A program made the translations under genes and the position numbers. From Oscarella lobularis (taxonomy: Eukaryota > Porifera > Homoscleromorpha > Homosclerophorida > Oscarellidae): a DNA stretch of 64,000 nucleotides. Below, one piece after another: positions 32,040 through 43,787 of the stretch (positions within the stretch are counted from its first letter, which is position 1; each line of letters begins with the position of its first letter). The notes beneath the pieces were generated by a model. The model ran no database searches, was not told where the DNA came from, and saw only the letters and a program-made list of their open reading frames with translations. The stretch covers positions 1 through 64,000 of the forward strand of contig NC_089176.1 in assembly GCF_947507565.1 (NCBI RefSeq). The letters run 5' to 3'.

Positions 32040-32443
32040 TCACAAGTGAATCATTTCTACAACGACATTTGATCGTCCTTCTCTGACAAATGATTGAATT
32101 CCTATGATGCAGTGCAACGTTTCTCTGACGTCATCCAGAAATGTTTCTGGCACGTGGAACTCAAATAGAAAGGGCTTTCCCTTGGCAAAATTGTAACCCA
32201 ATTTAAATTGCTCTTTGACGTGATAAATCAGATTGGGGAGAAGGTCATGATTGCTACAGTAGACATCAGCTGACCACATAAAAAAATTTGTTTCTGGATT
32301 TACGAAACCGACCCCGTGGCTAAGAGAAACGCAGTCACGTGCTGATTCATTGAGAAGCCAAACTCTCTTTTTATCAGCCACACTTTCTCTGATCACTTTT
32401 TCATCAACAGCGTATGGCTGCGAGTTTTGTAACACTATTTTAT

Positions 32444-32476
<33 letters not shown>

Positions 32477-33159
32477 CAAGTGGTAACAAAACTTTGCTTA
32501 TCTTTTTATAGTGCAATTTGCTGCTCGAAGCATCTTTTTCTTGTAAAAGAAGCTTTGATATTCCTGGAGACTGAATATTTTCACTTGAGATTTGGGCAGA
32601 GAAGTATGCCTGTTGAAAAGTACTGTAGATTCCTAGGAACTAACTGTTGTACACTTACGGATCTGTAAATTTCTTTCCATTTACCAGGAATGTACGTCTT
32701 CTGACTGTACGCCTCCTTTGTTTTAGCCTCGGTGCTTGTCACAATACGTTGCACTATGGGAAAGTTCTCAGATAAATAGCTTAGCACCCCCTTCGCCAAC
32801 ATTGGACCATAGATTCTACGGTGACGATAATCAGAATGAATTCGAATGCCTTTCAAAATTGCCAATTGTTTTTCAGGCTCAATATGCACTCCTGCTGCAC
32901 CAATCTATAAAATTGAAACGATTCTACTACGAGAGACTGTTAATTAATTAATTAATTAAAAAGTCTTTACCAATGTGTTTTCCAGCTCTAGTCCCAGTGT
33001 CACAAAGTTTTTCGCTTTTATCCACGAGCAAATATAGAGTGGAAGATAGTCGGCTCCGCCGTAGACGCCTTCGCATATTTTTCGCACTACCGGAACGTCT
33101 GCTAAAGTAAGTAGACGCACTTTTGCCGTTGAAGCGGTCGACGCTGCTCTCGACAGCAT
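32040..33159 (-). CDS. NAT16/HISAT-like N-acetyltransferase, copy 3
   Basis: Same three-exon plan as copy 2. MLSRAASTASTAKVRLLTLA, CEGVYGGADYLPLYICSWI and LELENTL are followed by exon 2 with EKQLAILKGIRIHSDYRHRR and exon 3 with NESARDCVSLSHGVGF, FNFAKGKPFLFEFHVPE-type sequence and the end VVVEMIHL. A (CAT/ATG)n-encoded Ser run in exon 3 is longer than in copy 2. The start codon is only about 104 bp from the TRAF7 start on the other strand, so the two share one very short divergent promoter. GNAT fold and NAT16 relation are inferred from motif pattern; substrate unknown. Confidence 0.78.
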
Positions 33160-33263
33160 CCGTGAGTAGCAAAACAGTCTACACGGCCCACGGTCACGCG
33201 CAGTTTCGGTTAGAGAATAAATCACGTGCCAGCCATCTAAAGCACGCTACTAGAGATAGAGAG
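33160..33263. promoter_or_regulatory. Compact divergent promoter of acetyltransferase copy 3 and TRAF7
   Basis: About 104 bp separates two start codons that face away from each other. The corresponding interval beside copy 2 (31624-31760) is related and ends in the TRAF7 relic, so the promoter itself was part of the duplicated block. ACACGGCCCACGGTCACGCG is the most GC-rich part; no TATA box. Confidence 0.55.
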
Positions 33264-36200
33264 ATGGCGTCTTCTTCCTCGGAACGAATTCAGGGCGACG
33301 ACGCTCATCTCCTGGCGCATACAACATCGACACAAGCGCCAGTGGATTCCAAAGAAACGGCGGCGTCGGCGCAGACTTCATGCAGAGTCAGCAAAACGAG
33401 AAAAACGTAGCGAAAGTTTAGTTTTTGTCGTACATGTAGACTCGCGTCGAAACGACGTTTGGCGTCAATCCTTCGCAACCAGTAACGACGGCAAAGTCGA
33501 TGAGTAGGCGAAAAAAAGAGTTCCCTAAAACGCGTCTTCAATTTCATTTCCAAAAGTCGAACTCAAACATCAGAATTCTTCTTCTTCTTCTTCGCGTCGA
33601 CACAAACGAAATACGTCGAGCTTATCGAACGTCTCATTCGCTATCGCCGCCGAAGGGAGCTCCGACTCGACGGATTCGTTTGGAAAAGATAAGGTACACT
33701 TATAAGAAAAAAATCGAATCATCGCGATTTCTAATGGAATTTGAATTTCTCATATTAGAATAGCATGGCTATGGGTCACGCTTTACAGAGCGTATCGTCC
33801 AATTTCTCTGTTCTCTCCGTTGGCTCCATCAAATCGGTCAAATCTCAAAAAGCGGATGAAAACGTAGACGTGAGATAAATCAAATTAAAAAATCGAAATC
33901 GTTCTCTCCTATTAGGACATATGCGTTTTTGTGGAAGAACCTTCGAAACGACTCTTCTGCATGCTTTGTGATCAAGTTTTTAGAGATCCAGTTATCACAA
34001 CTTGTGGAGTAAGAACAATGACAATTATCGTCATTTATCATCATAATCTTCTCTTTATATTATTATTAGCACACGTTCTGCAGGTCATGTGCAACTGTCA
34101 AGCAATTCGGTATGACGTCACGTATACTATCTAATTAACTCTATTGTTTTTTCTTTCTAGATAAATGTCCCATGGACGATTGCAAATTATCTGTCGTCGT
34201 TTCCAATATTGCTGTATCCTTTTTCTCTTGTTCTATTTTTGAAATGACACTTTTTTCATATAGATCTCAGATCAAATAGGCGAATTATTAATTTTTTGCA
34301 AATACGGCTGCAAACCCAGTGGAATTGAAGGCAAATTTGTTCAAGATCCAAATGGTAAGAGAATGGAAAATTTTTGAAAACAAATATCTTATTTATCTCA
34401 TTATTTTAGGATGTCCTGTTCAACTGAAAATCAGTAACAGACAGTGAGTGACTCTGGATTAATTAAATTGTCTAATTTATATATTTTAGAGAACATGAAC
34501 GTCAGTGTCAATTTGCACCAATTCAATGTCCAAACAGTCTCCACTGTTTAGCCATGCTCAAAGGGGTAAATACATATATACCACGTGACCCCGCTTACTT
34601 TTATTTAGGACTTGGAAGCTCATTTGGCTATTTGTGAGCAAACTCCATGTCCGCACGGAAAATATGGGTATACATAGTATCTTGATCTATGTATTTATTT
34701 ATTTCTATTTCTTCTCAGTTGTCCTTTTCGAGGAACGAGGCAACAAATTAAAGATCACTTAGAATTTTGCCGTTTTGAATCAGTCAAGGTAAACTGGATG
34801 ACGATGACGTCATTATTTTATTTATTAATTAATTTATTTATAGGATTTTCTTGCTCGCACTGACGCCCAAATTGGTGATCTAAAGCGTTCCCTTGAGGAT
34901 AAAGACAATGAAATTGGATTTCTTCGTTCGACGGTGAGCAACTTGAGCGAGAGACTGGGAATGCTGGAACGAAGCTCGGAGATCCGTTTCCAATGTTTGG
35001 AAACGAATCAGAGCAAAGTTGGACAAGATCTACTCGACACAAAACACACACTCTCTTTTATGACGGTAAGAATGATTATTTATTTATTTAATTAATTATT
35101 AATTTATTATTATAGAATGAGCTACATCAGATGCAGAATCAAATGGGAACAGTTGGAAGTATCTACCTATAATCGTTTATTAGAGAAAATAATTTTATTT
35201 TCTTAGTGGATTTGGATCAGCATTATTGGAAGTGCAAAGGAACGTTTGTTGGACATGAGGTAAGTGGAAGAAATCTCTTCTATCATCAGATCTTCATTGT
35301 GTTCTATACAAGGGACCGGTTTGGGCGCTGTGTGTATACGGGGATTGTCTTTTTAGCGGATCATCAGATAAAACAATAAAAGTATTTTGAGTCTATAGAG
35401 AGGATCAAGATGATGACGTCATTTTTTCCCCTCAAGGTTTGGGATACGCACACAAATTACAAATGTCTCAAAACGCTCGAAGGACACAATGGAATTGTTC
35501 TTGCTCTTTGCATTCACGGGTAAGTAAAAAATCTGACGTCATAAAGCCCACTAACTCTAAATACATATAGAAATCGCCTGTACAGCGGATCAGCAGACAA
35601 TTCAATACGAGTAAATTAAGATTAATTAAATTAATAATTATGAATGATTTTCTAGATTTGGGATATTGATTCTTTGGAGTGTATCAACGTCATTCAAGCT
35701 CACGAAAACCCGGTTTGCGCACTAGCAACATCAGCCAATCTTCTATTTAGCGGATCATTAAAAACAATCAAAGTTTGGGACATGCATCGTCATCAAATGG
35801 TCCGCGAATTGCCCGGACAAAATCACTGGGTGCGCGCGTTAGTGGCAACGCAAAATTATCTCTATAGCGGATCCTATCAAGCTGTCAAGGTACATAGAGA
35901 CATTGTAGCTACACATAGATACGTAGAATTTGGAGAGCATAGCGCGTTATAAAAATAAATCACATGACCTAAAAAATTGGGTTTGGATAATTACTATATA
36001 ATCACTTCTTGCTATTTTAGATTTGGAATTTGAATTCTGAGAGTTTTGAATGCGTCAAAGTCGTTCACGTTTCCGGTGGCAGCGTCTATTCGATCGCCGT
36101 CACCGAACAATATCTCATTGCAGCGACATACGAAAATGAAATTAATGTATGTTATTTATTAGGGCTCAAAGGGTTTCATTATTTTCTATCTCATCTCAAA

Positions 36201-36581
36201 GGTTTGGGACGTTAATTCGTATAAGGAATTGGCGAAATTGTCTGGTCACGCCGGAACGGTTTACGCTGTCGTTGTCGTACCAAAGGGACAAGGCCAAATG
36301 CAATTGTTTAGCGCAAGCTATGACCGAACATTGAGGGTATTCAATTCAGTATTTATTTATTGATTTTATTTATTGATCTCGCCTGGTTCAGGTGTGGCAT
36401 TTGGAGACGATGAATTGCGTGCAAACGTTGATTCGTCATCAGGGCAGTGTAGCTTGTCTCGCCACAGCAAGAGGTCGCGTTTATTCAGGTGCTGTAGACA
36501 GTGCCGTGAAGGTACGTAAGAATATCTATGACTGTCCACGTACGCAAACGTCATCATTTGACCTATTAGGTGTGGCAGTAA
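33264..36581 (+). CDS. TRAF7: TRAF7 homologue: RING, TRAF zinc fingers, coiled coil, seven WD40 repeats
   Basis: About 18 exons with introns near 50 bp. [13 protein letters not shown]... joins to [20 protein letters not shown] across a 53-bp intron. A RING finger follows ([20 protein letters not shown], then [16 protein letters not shown]), TRAF-type fingers ([51 protein letters not shown]) and a coiled coil. The WD40 propeller runs from [17 protein letters not shown] through [76 protein letters not shown] and [19 protein letters not shown], ending K-VWQ. TRAF7 is an E3 ligase and MEKK3 partner acting in stress signalling. The full domain set is present. It converges with MRPL12, 144 bp apart. 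Confidence 0.95.
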
Positions 36582-36725
36582 ACATCCGGCAAATGAGCTT
36601 AATTAATTAATAATTAAATGCTTAATTAAGTGTATAGTGGGGGGAGGCTTCATTTTATTCATTTTATCTCATTTGTGACGTAGAATGCATTGGGGTTTGC
36701 ACTCTTTATTGAGAGAGCAAGACTA

Positions 36726-37412
36726 CTAGACAATTTCTACAGAAGCGCCAGCTGTTTCTAAAATTTTCTTCACTTCTTCGGCCTCTTCTTTCGAAATTCC
36801 CTTTTTCAAAGATTGAGGCGTAGATTCGACGAGTTTCTTAGCCTAAAAACCAAATTAATTTTATTAATATAATTAATTAATTAATTATTACCTCCACTAG
36901 GTTGAGTCCTTCTATCATTGCCTTGATTTCCTTTATGACTTTTGCTTTCTTTCCATCGGCGAATCCTAGAAGTTTCACGTCAAATTCCGTCTTTTCTTCT
37001 TCAACCGATTTTTCTGCTGCCTCTTCCTAATCAGTATAAAATCAATATTCTTAATTAAAATTTGAACTATTACTTGAATGTTTCTAGGAATTGGTGCAGA
37101 CATTGATACGGGCATGTCCGCAATTTTGAAGGTTTTCTGACGTCACGAATTAGAAGACAGTTGCTCAACAACGGAATCTCTTACTTTTAAAAGTTCGTTC
37201 AAATCGGCTGCTTCCAGTAAAGTCAATTGTCCTATTTCGGTCACTAATTGTCGAATTTTCGGCGAATATTCCTTTTCTTCTCCGTCTAGAGGCGGTTTTT
37301 CCAGTGAAGCCTCTTGCGATAGACGGCGCACGCAAGTTGCAGCAGGAGGAAAACAACGAATGCGCCGTTGAACGCGTCGAAGGACGAAAATTCCGAAAAA
37401 TCGACTAGACAT
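36726..37412 (-). CDS. MRPL12: Mitochondrial ribosomal protein bL12m
   Basis: Three or four exons. [20 protein letters not shown] is an Arg-rich mitochondrial leader; [20 protein letters not shown] and AADLNELLK form the N-terminal dimerisation segment. The C-terminal domain reads [40 protein letters not shown] and [20 protein letters not shown], the canonical L7/L12 fold that recruits translation factors. It ends [12 protein letters not shown] at TAG 36726-36728. The first start codon of CLCN7 is 223 bp away on the opposite strand. Confidence 0.95.
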
Positions 37413-37635
37413 GAGGTACGTTAGCGCGCGCTATAGAGCAGACCCTGGCCGGAAAAGAATGTGACTCAATACAGATTTTTTAACAACTCTGCGACCCCAA
37501 ATGTAGTAAAGATAGCAGGCCCACAGAGAAGAAATTTTTTTCCTATCCGGGGCGCGAAGCTGTGGTGTCACATCCGGGCACCACAACCGCAGTCACGAGA
37601 TTCGTCTCTCTTCTAGTTCGTAGCTTTTCTCGTAC
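37413..37635. promoter_or_regulatory. Divergent promoter of MRPL12 and CLCN7
   Basis: A 223-bp gap between start codons facing away from each other. GC-rich (GGCGCG near 37551, CCGCAG near 37587) with no TATA element. Must serve both genes. Confidence 0.5.
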
Positions 37636-40600
37636 TTGAGCGATCCCCCAATGTCATCGCGGCATGAAAACGGCGAGAGATCGCGTCTTCTATCGAATTC
37701 GGGCAGTTTCCACTCGAGTTACGACGCCGTCGAAGATATTTCGGAAAAACGAAACGCATTGGACATCACTTCATCAATCCAATCGCAATTCGACGTAAAA
37801 AACAAGAGAAAAAAAGCGATCGCGATGAGCCAAAGCGATTTTAGAGCTTCGGTACGGAGACTCCAACTCGCAAACGATTCGGCGACGTAAAAATCGAATT
37901 TAAATCCATCACGTCACACGTTCTCACCTTTCCATTCATAATTGTGGCAGATCTTTCCTCTCAACGATCCCGGATTAGCTCACAAGGTGATTTCGTCCGG
38001 TTACGAGGTGAGAGAAATGACTAGCACGTGTTCGAGCACGTGTACATATATATACATTAGAGTCTTGACTATGACGTACCGGAAAACGATATTTATCTAC
38101 GTGAGGAACGCGATAAAACGCACAAGGTCGTAATTAATTAATTAATGAGATATTAAAAATTTGTAATTTTTTAATTTTTAGACTCATTTAAAAGTTTCAT
38201 TTCTTCGCTGGGTTGTGATTTTTCTCATTGGCGCTCTAACCGCATGCGTGGCAGCTTCAATTGATATTGTCATCAAATATGTAGCAGATTACAAGTACTC
38301 CTTGATATTTGTCAGTAAGACTATTATTATTATTGATTTGACCCTATATATTGTATGTGTTTTTTTGAGATATCAACGATTGCGTTGTTGAGAGCTGCAT
38401 AGCACGTCCAATAGGAATCTGGCTTGGATTCGGAATAATCCTCGTCCTCGGAGCAACCCTATTGGTCGTCTTCGTAGAGGTACAAATCAATGACGTTATC
38501 AACAGCATCCGGGACTTCTTTCTCTCAGCCTGTAGCAGCCGGAAGTGGCATACCGGAAATAAAATGTTATTTAAACGGTGTTAAAATACCTCACGTGGTT
38601 CGCCTTCAGGCACGTGATGATACCCTATTAATTAAGCATTAATTATTCTTCATCTAGACTCTTGTAGCAAAAGCTGTGGGCGTGGTTGGTTCTGTAGCAG
38701 GGGGACTTCCCGTTGGAAAAGAAGGTCCAATGATTCATTCTGGTGCCGTCGTCGCAGCTGGAATCTCTCAGGGAAGATCAGAAACACTTCGCACTGATTT
38801 CAAGGTATTCTAATTAATATTCTAATTAAATATTTATCATCTTTTTTCTTCTTAGATTTTTCAGAGTTTTCGATTGGATCATGAGAAACGAGATTTTGTT
38901 TCTGCGGGTGCCGCAGCTGGAGTGGCCGCCGCATTTGGGGCTCCAATTGGGGGAGTTCTGTTTGCTCTTGAAGAAGGAGCGAGTTTTTGGAGCCAATCGC
39001 TCACGTGGAGAATTGTAAATAATAAAATCCGATTAATGATTTTACGTACGTAGACTTCTTTTTTCAGTTCTTCTGCTCTATGACGTCATCTTTTGTTTTG
39101 AATTTGATTCTATCTGGAGTACAGGGAGAAATTGGTCAACTCTCCAATCCGGGTCTTATCAATTTTGGAGTTTTCTCAGTAAATAAGCAAATCTCATTAT
39201 CCTATTTATCCTATTTCCTTTTCATATAGGGCAATGCATATGTTGGATATGAATTGCCAATATTTGCCTTCATGGGAGTCATAGGTAAAAATAATTAGAT
39301 AAATAGACATAATAAATATTATTACTTAGGTGGATTATTGGGAGCCGGTTTTAATTACATTAATTTTAAGTTATCCGTCTTTCGCCGACGGTGAGCACGT
39401 GATTTTTATATATTAATTAAATTCCCAATTTAATGAACACCTAGGTATGTTCGCTCCAACTTCTTCAAAATTATGGAACCAATTCTCATTGTTCTTTGCG
39501 TCATCATATCCGGGATTCTTCTATCCGTCATCATAATGGATTGTCACCCGGAGGGTTACGTTCCAACGATACGTCCCGTACAAGTAAGAATTAATTGATT
39601 AATTATTGTTTCTATTGTCACGTGATTCTTATATTAGATGTTCTGCAAAGATGGCGAATACAATGCAATTGCTGGTCTATTCTTTGCTACACCTGAAGAA
39701 GCAATTCGTCTTCTATTTCATGCCCAAGAAGGTACTCTCTACACAGAATATTAAATAGTATTTATTTATTTATTTATTTAGGTTCCTTTGGTCTTTTGAC
39801 TGTCTTCTTCTTTTTCTTCGTCTTCTTTCTTCTCACCTGTTGGACATACGGGGTCAGCGTTCCATCCGGGCTCTTTGTCCCATGTATTTTAAGTGGAGCC
39901 GCATTTGGACGTCTATTTGGCGTCATCATGCACACGCTCTTCCCACACTTGGTATAATAAGACCTTAATATTATTTATATTATTGATTTTTTTATTAGAC
40001 TTTGTCTCCATCCGGGCGCTACGCTCTCATTGGATCGGCCGCCATTTTGGGCGGAGTTCTACGCATGACAATCAGTCTGACTGTGATCATGATCGAAGCG
40101 ACACAAAATGTAGCATACGGACTTCCCATTATGGTCGTCATCATCATTGCAAAATCTGTGGGCGATTTATTCAACGAAGGAATCTACGACATTCACATCG
40201 AATTGAAGAGTGTGCCTCTGTTGGCATGGGAACCAGTCAATCAATCAGTCAGATACGAAGCAAAGTAAGAGAAGAAATAAATAATTAATTATATATCTAT
40301 ATGATGTCTTTATAGGGAAATAATGACTTCTCCAGTGCACTGTTTGAATGTGAAGGAAAAGGCAATTAATTAATTAAATAATTATTAATTGATTAATTGA
40401 TTAATTAATAGGTTCGGGTATTAGTGGCGGTGCTAAAGAGAACGAAGCACAATGGTTTTGCCGTCGTAGAGAAATCTTCTATAGTGGTAGATATCTCATA
40501 GATAAATTAATTAATTAATTAATGACGTTTTAGAATTCAGCCAATAGTTCGTCATTCGGTTTATTCCGCGGCATCATTCTTCGTTCTCAGCTCATCATTC

Positions 40601-41177
40601 TTCTACGAAACAAGGTCAGTTGTCACAAAGAAAAAATCATCTATTGACCAATTATAGGCTTTTGAAAATTCCGGAAGTATGGAATCAGACGACAGAATGT
40701 GTCAACTTGGAAGTGCAACCTTTCAACACATGTATCCACGCTATCCTTCCATACACGTATGCAGGCATAGAATAAATATAGATTATTAATTTTTTTCCTC
40801 TCTAGACTGTAAGTGTTACGAGAGCTGAGGAAGAACTCTACGTCGATTTGAGGCCGTTTATGAATCCTGGTGCCTATACAGCATACATAGTAATAATACA
40901 GCCACGCCTATCACTATCTCATTTTCTGTCTTTCTTCAAGGGTTCAACTTATCCCCATATATTTAAATTATTCCGTGGTCTTGGTTTGAGACATTTGGCC
41001 ATTGTCGATGAACACAATCAAGTAATTCTAAAAAATCAATTAATTTCTCTTATTTTGTATCTATTCTTCAAGGTTGTTGGCATGGTTACTAGACAAGATC
41101 TCGCCCGCTATCGCTTGGGTCACGGTCAAAATGGAATGCTTTATAAATTGCCTATATTGAACGAAACACTTTCCTAG
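37636..41177 (+). CDS. CLCN7: CLC-7-type lysosomal chloride/proton exchanger
   Basis: About 18 short exons. The cytosolic N terminus [19 protein letters not shown] is followed by the channel domain with hallmarks [39 protein letters not shown] (gating Glu), [18 protein letters not shown] (proton Glu), [47 protein letters not shown]. Two CBS domains follow ([76 protein letters not shown]). The order of residues matches CLC-7 rather than plasma-membrane CLCs. CLC-7 acidifies and loads lysosomes with chloride together with OSTM1. The ORF ends at TAG 41175-41177. Confidence 0.95.
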
Positions 41178-42316
41178 GACTATTTGTCAGCTACACAGGA
41201 GGTAATCAGTGTACATATCATTTATAGGTATCACGTGAGAAACGTACGCATGCGCGTTGTTTTACTTTTGCGAAAAGGACTTTTGGCTGCCGTCGTTCGC
41301 TCGTCGCGCTCTCTCCGACCCGGAATCGACTTCTCACAGCGTCTTCCATCTATTTCGCAAGTCTACGTCTGCAAAAATCGCTCGAAAAGACCGCAAAACC
41401 GAAGTAAAACGACGCGCACTTCGTAGCGCTTCGATAAGAGCTTCTACATTACACAGACAGCCAATCGGGGTGTTTTGAAAGCAATTCTGATGAGAAATAA
41501 CGAAGATTTGAGTTCTCATAGCATGTAAGTATACCGTACCGGAAGTAGGTCATTTTTGAGCAAAATTTGACCTCTACCGAACATTCGACCTCGTAGACTT
41601 ATCAAACTAACAAAGTACAATAGATCGAGCGCGTTTATTTGGAAATCGGCGAGTTGAGGTTTTTTAGCATCCCTGAACTATAGCACACGCTTTTTCCTCA
41701 AAAACCGCATCTCTTAGAACTTTAATTTTTTTACGTCAAACGATAGAGTATTAGTACTTAGTCAATCCCACGGTCTCAAAATTGTCTATCGGCGCCAATT
41801 TTGGCATTTTTAGGAGGCGTGGCTAATGCCGGAAGTAATGTTTTAGTGTGAAATTAGACCCGTACGAAAAGTTTCACCTTGTAGGGCTGTTCTACTAATA
41901 AAATAGAGTAGATCTAGCGCGTTTATTTGGAAATCAGTGAGTTGAGGTTTTTAGGCAAACCATGAGCTATAGTCCATGGTTTTTGCTCATTTGGGTCACC
42001 TCTTCAATTCCCATTATTTCTTTATAAAACAACGGGGATTGGTTGCCTATTTGACTTCACGGTATCAAATTGACGTCACACCTCAAATTTTGGCTAAAAT
42101 TAGAATTTTTTAGATGGTGATATCAATTCCCTCCTTCTCCTCCTCCACAATATTCCTTCAGCGCATTCAAGGTAAAGAAGCCAATAAATAAATTTAAAAA
42201 TAAATTAAATTTAATTTTGATTATCAGTTTTCTCCTCTCCTCTCTCCCCAACGAATTGATCAATCCGACGATTTTTTGGATGCAGAAAGAAGAAGAAGTA
42301 GACGAAGCCATGACCC
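41178..42316. other. Gene-free region with a diverged direct repeat
   Basis: No coding potential with recognisable domains. Two copies of a segment about 110 bp long lie about 290 bp apart: TAGCGCGTTTATTTGGAAATC appears at about 41920, and the related ATCGAGCGCGTTTATTTGG at about 41625, each followed by GAGTTGAGG and an ACTATAG or GCTATAG phrase. Both copies are preceded by GCCGGAAGTA. This looks like an old dispersed or duplicated repeat. CCTTCTCCTCC-rich sequence fills the end. Confidence 0.5.
41530..41975. repeat. Two-copy direct repeat (period about 290 bp)
   Basis: Copy A about 41538-41690 and copy B about 41828-41975 share GCCGGAAGTA, a G/CTTT-rich middle, GCGCGTTTATTTGGAAATC and GAGTTGAGGTTTTT in the same order. 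Alignment by eye shows many substitutions, so it is not recent. Confidence 0.7.
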
Positions 42317-42545
42317 TGGGGACTTGGGTGAAAGTCTCCCTCCTTGTGGGCTGGAGGATAATCAGCTCCTCCCTCCCTGGCAGCCGGAGGTTAATCAGCT
42401 GTTCCCCTGGGGACTTGGGTTAAAGTCTCGCTCCTTGAGGGCTGGAGGATAATGTGCCCTTCCCCTGTGGACTTGGGTTAAAGTCCACTGTGGGGGACTG
42501 CAGTCTCAGTCCCACCGCTTGGCCCTCCTAGGGGGGTCAAGCGGC
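42317..42545. repeat. Imperfect tandem repeat with GGACTTGGGTTAAAGTC
   Basis: GGGACTTGGGTGAAAGTC at about 42320, GGGACTTGGGTTAAAGTC at about 42411 and GGACTTGGGTTAAAGTCC at about 42468. GGGCTGGAGGATAAT follows the first two copies. A stem-like CCGCTTGGCCC/GGGGTCAAGCGG lies at about 42521-42543. Possibly a decayed short interspersed element; no ORF. Confidence 0.75.
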
Positions 42546-42996
42546 AGCGCAGGACAACCAACGGAGGAGGAGGGGAGGAGGAGGGGAGGAGAAGGAGGAA
42601 GGAACCTTTATTATTTAATTATTACATCCGGGATATTTTAATAAAAATTTTGAACATGACTTCTCCTACTTTTTGCACGAAAACGCGTGCGCGCGCGCGC
42701 GTTAGCCTAGCTAAGTGCGCTCCCTTGCTTTCGTCTCTCCATGTACCCTGGAGATCGAAAGCCTATCCACTACTACCATGCACTCAAAAAAAATTACTAT
42801 AAAAAACGCGAGCAGATGTTTTCTGTTGCTTCGCTCTCATTCTCGCACTGGAGCCACGCGCAATTCGAATAACGATTCATATATGTATATACATGTATTT
42901 GAAGAAAACACGGAAACGCGTCACAAACTAGCAAGAGAAAAAAGCAAGAAAAAACACAACTGAATAACAAGAGTCTGTTCACCTATTTTCTCTCTC
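42546..42996. other. Intergenic: purine-rich tract, CG run, no gene
   Basis: A GGAGGAGG-rich tract at 42563-42602 and an alternating CG run (GCGCGCGCGCGCG) at about 42689-42702. ORFs here are short and featureless. The last part is probably the 3' untranslated region of BRI3 on the minus strand. Confidence 0.4.
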
Positions 42997-43494
42997 TCAA
43001 GATCCGAAATTTGCTCCGCACGCAGTGCATCTTCTCTCGCGCATCGCCAAACAGCAGATCAAACCCCAGGGAAAGAAACAGACAGCCAAAAGAATGGCGA
43101 TAGGAGGATAGGTCGTATCGAGAATGCCGCGATGACACACGGGACAAATTCCGACGACGACTTGCGAGTGAGCGGCAACGGGTTGTTGCGAAATGACGAC
43201 GTTTTGATGGTGAGCCCCCATTCGAGGACCCGACGAAGGAGTCGTGCTGCAGCAACCCCCCGACGTTCCGCCGTACATAGGAGGGGGCTGGGGTGGTCGC
43301 ATCGCGCCGCCGCAACCTTTGCCGTACGCAGATTGTGGATAGACCGGAGGTGGAGCTGCGCAAAGTTTCTAATTAGGTTCTATCGCGTTCGTTCATGACA
43401 AAAACGACTTACCGTGACCTCCGCCGCAGCCGTACGGATCATCGGGCGGCGGTGCGGTCGGTAGAGGAGCGTAGGGCGGAGGTTTGTCCGACAT
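42997..43494 (-). CDS. BRI3: BRI3-like (brain protein I3) small endolysosomal membrane protein
   Basis: Two exons. MSDKPPPYAPLPTAPPPDDP starts a Pro/Gly-rich N terminus with a PPxY-type motif. The C-terminal domain reads SQVVVGICPVCHRGILDTTY, PPIAILLAVCFFPWGLICCL and AMRERRCTACGANFGS, giving CPVC and CTAC zinc knuckles around one hydrophobic segment, as in BRI3 (VVGGCPVCRVGVLED ... RRCPNCGATF in the human protein). The family is lysosomal/endosomal and poorly understood; the PPxY motif suggests NEDD4-type ligase binding. LITAF domains are similar, but the tight CPVC/CTAC spacing and end fit BRI3 better. Confidence 0.85.
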
Positions 43495-43639
43495 TTTGCT
43501 ATTCACGGACGAACGCCACCGTATCGACGCGAACAAGACGAAGACGAATGAATGAGTTCCTCGACTGACTTCGGGGGAGCTCAGAACGGGCTCGAACACT
43601 CGAAGTCGAAGAAGTGACGCAACGCGAGAAACGACTTGT

Positions 43640-43712
43640 ATCACGTGTTTGGACGACGTCATCGACAGAAGCCTTCCTGACGACGTCACAATACAGCATT
43701 GTGACGTCAACA
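43640..43712. promoter_or_regulatory. Cluster of CRE-like sites and an E-box upstream of BRI3
   Basis: CACGTG at about 43642, GACGTCAT at 43655-43662, GACGTCAC at 43683-43689 and a full palindromic TGACGTCA at 43702-43709, all within 75 bp and 150-210 bp upstream of the BRI3 start on the minus strand. Three CREB/ATF-type sites so close together are unlikely to be chance. Function inferred. Confidence 0.5.
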
Positions 43713-43787
43713 ACGCTGACGCTATCAGAGAATGGGCTCGAAGAAGCGCGAGAAAACGAATTTTATCACGTGGAAGAAGTTTCTCTT

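Noticed and set aside
42123-42423. Short ORFs on both strands near the purine/pyrimidine-rich tract
   Set aside because: Low complexity, no splice-consistent partners and no family similarity.
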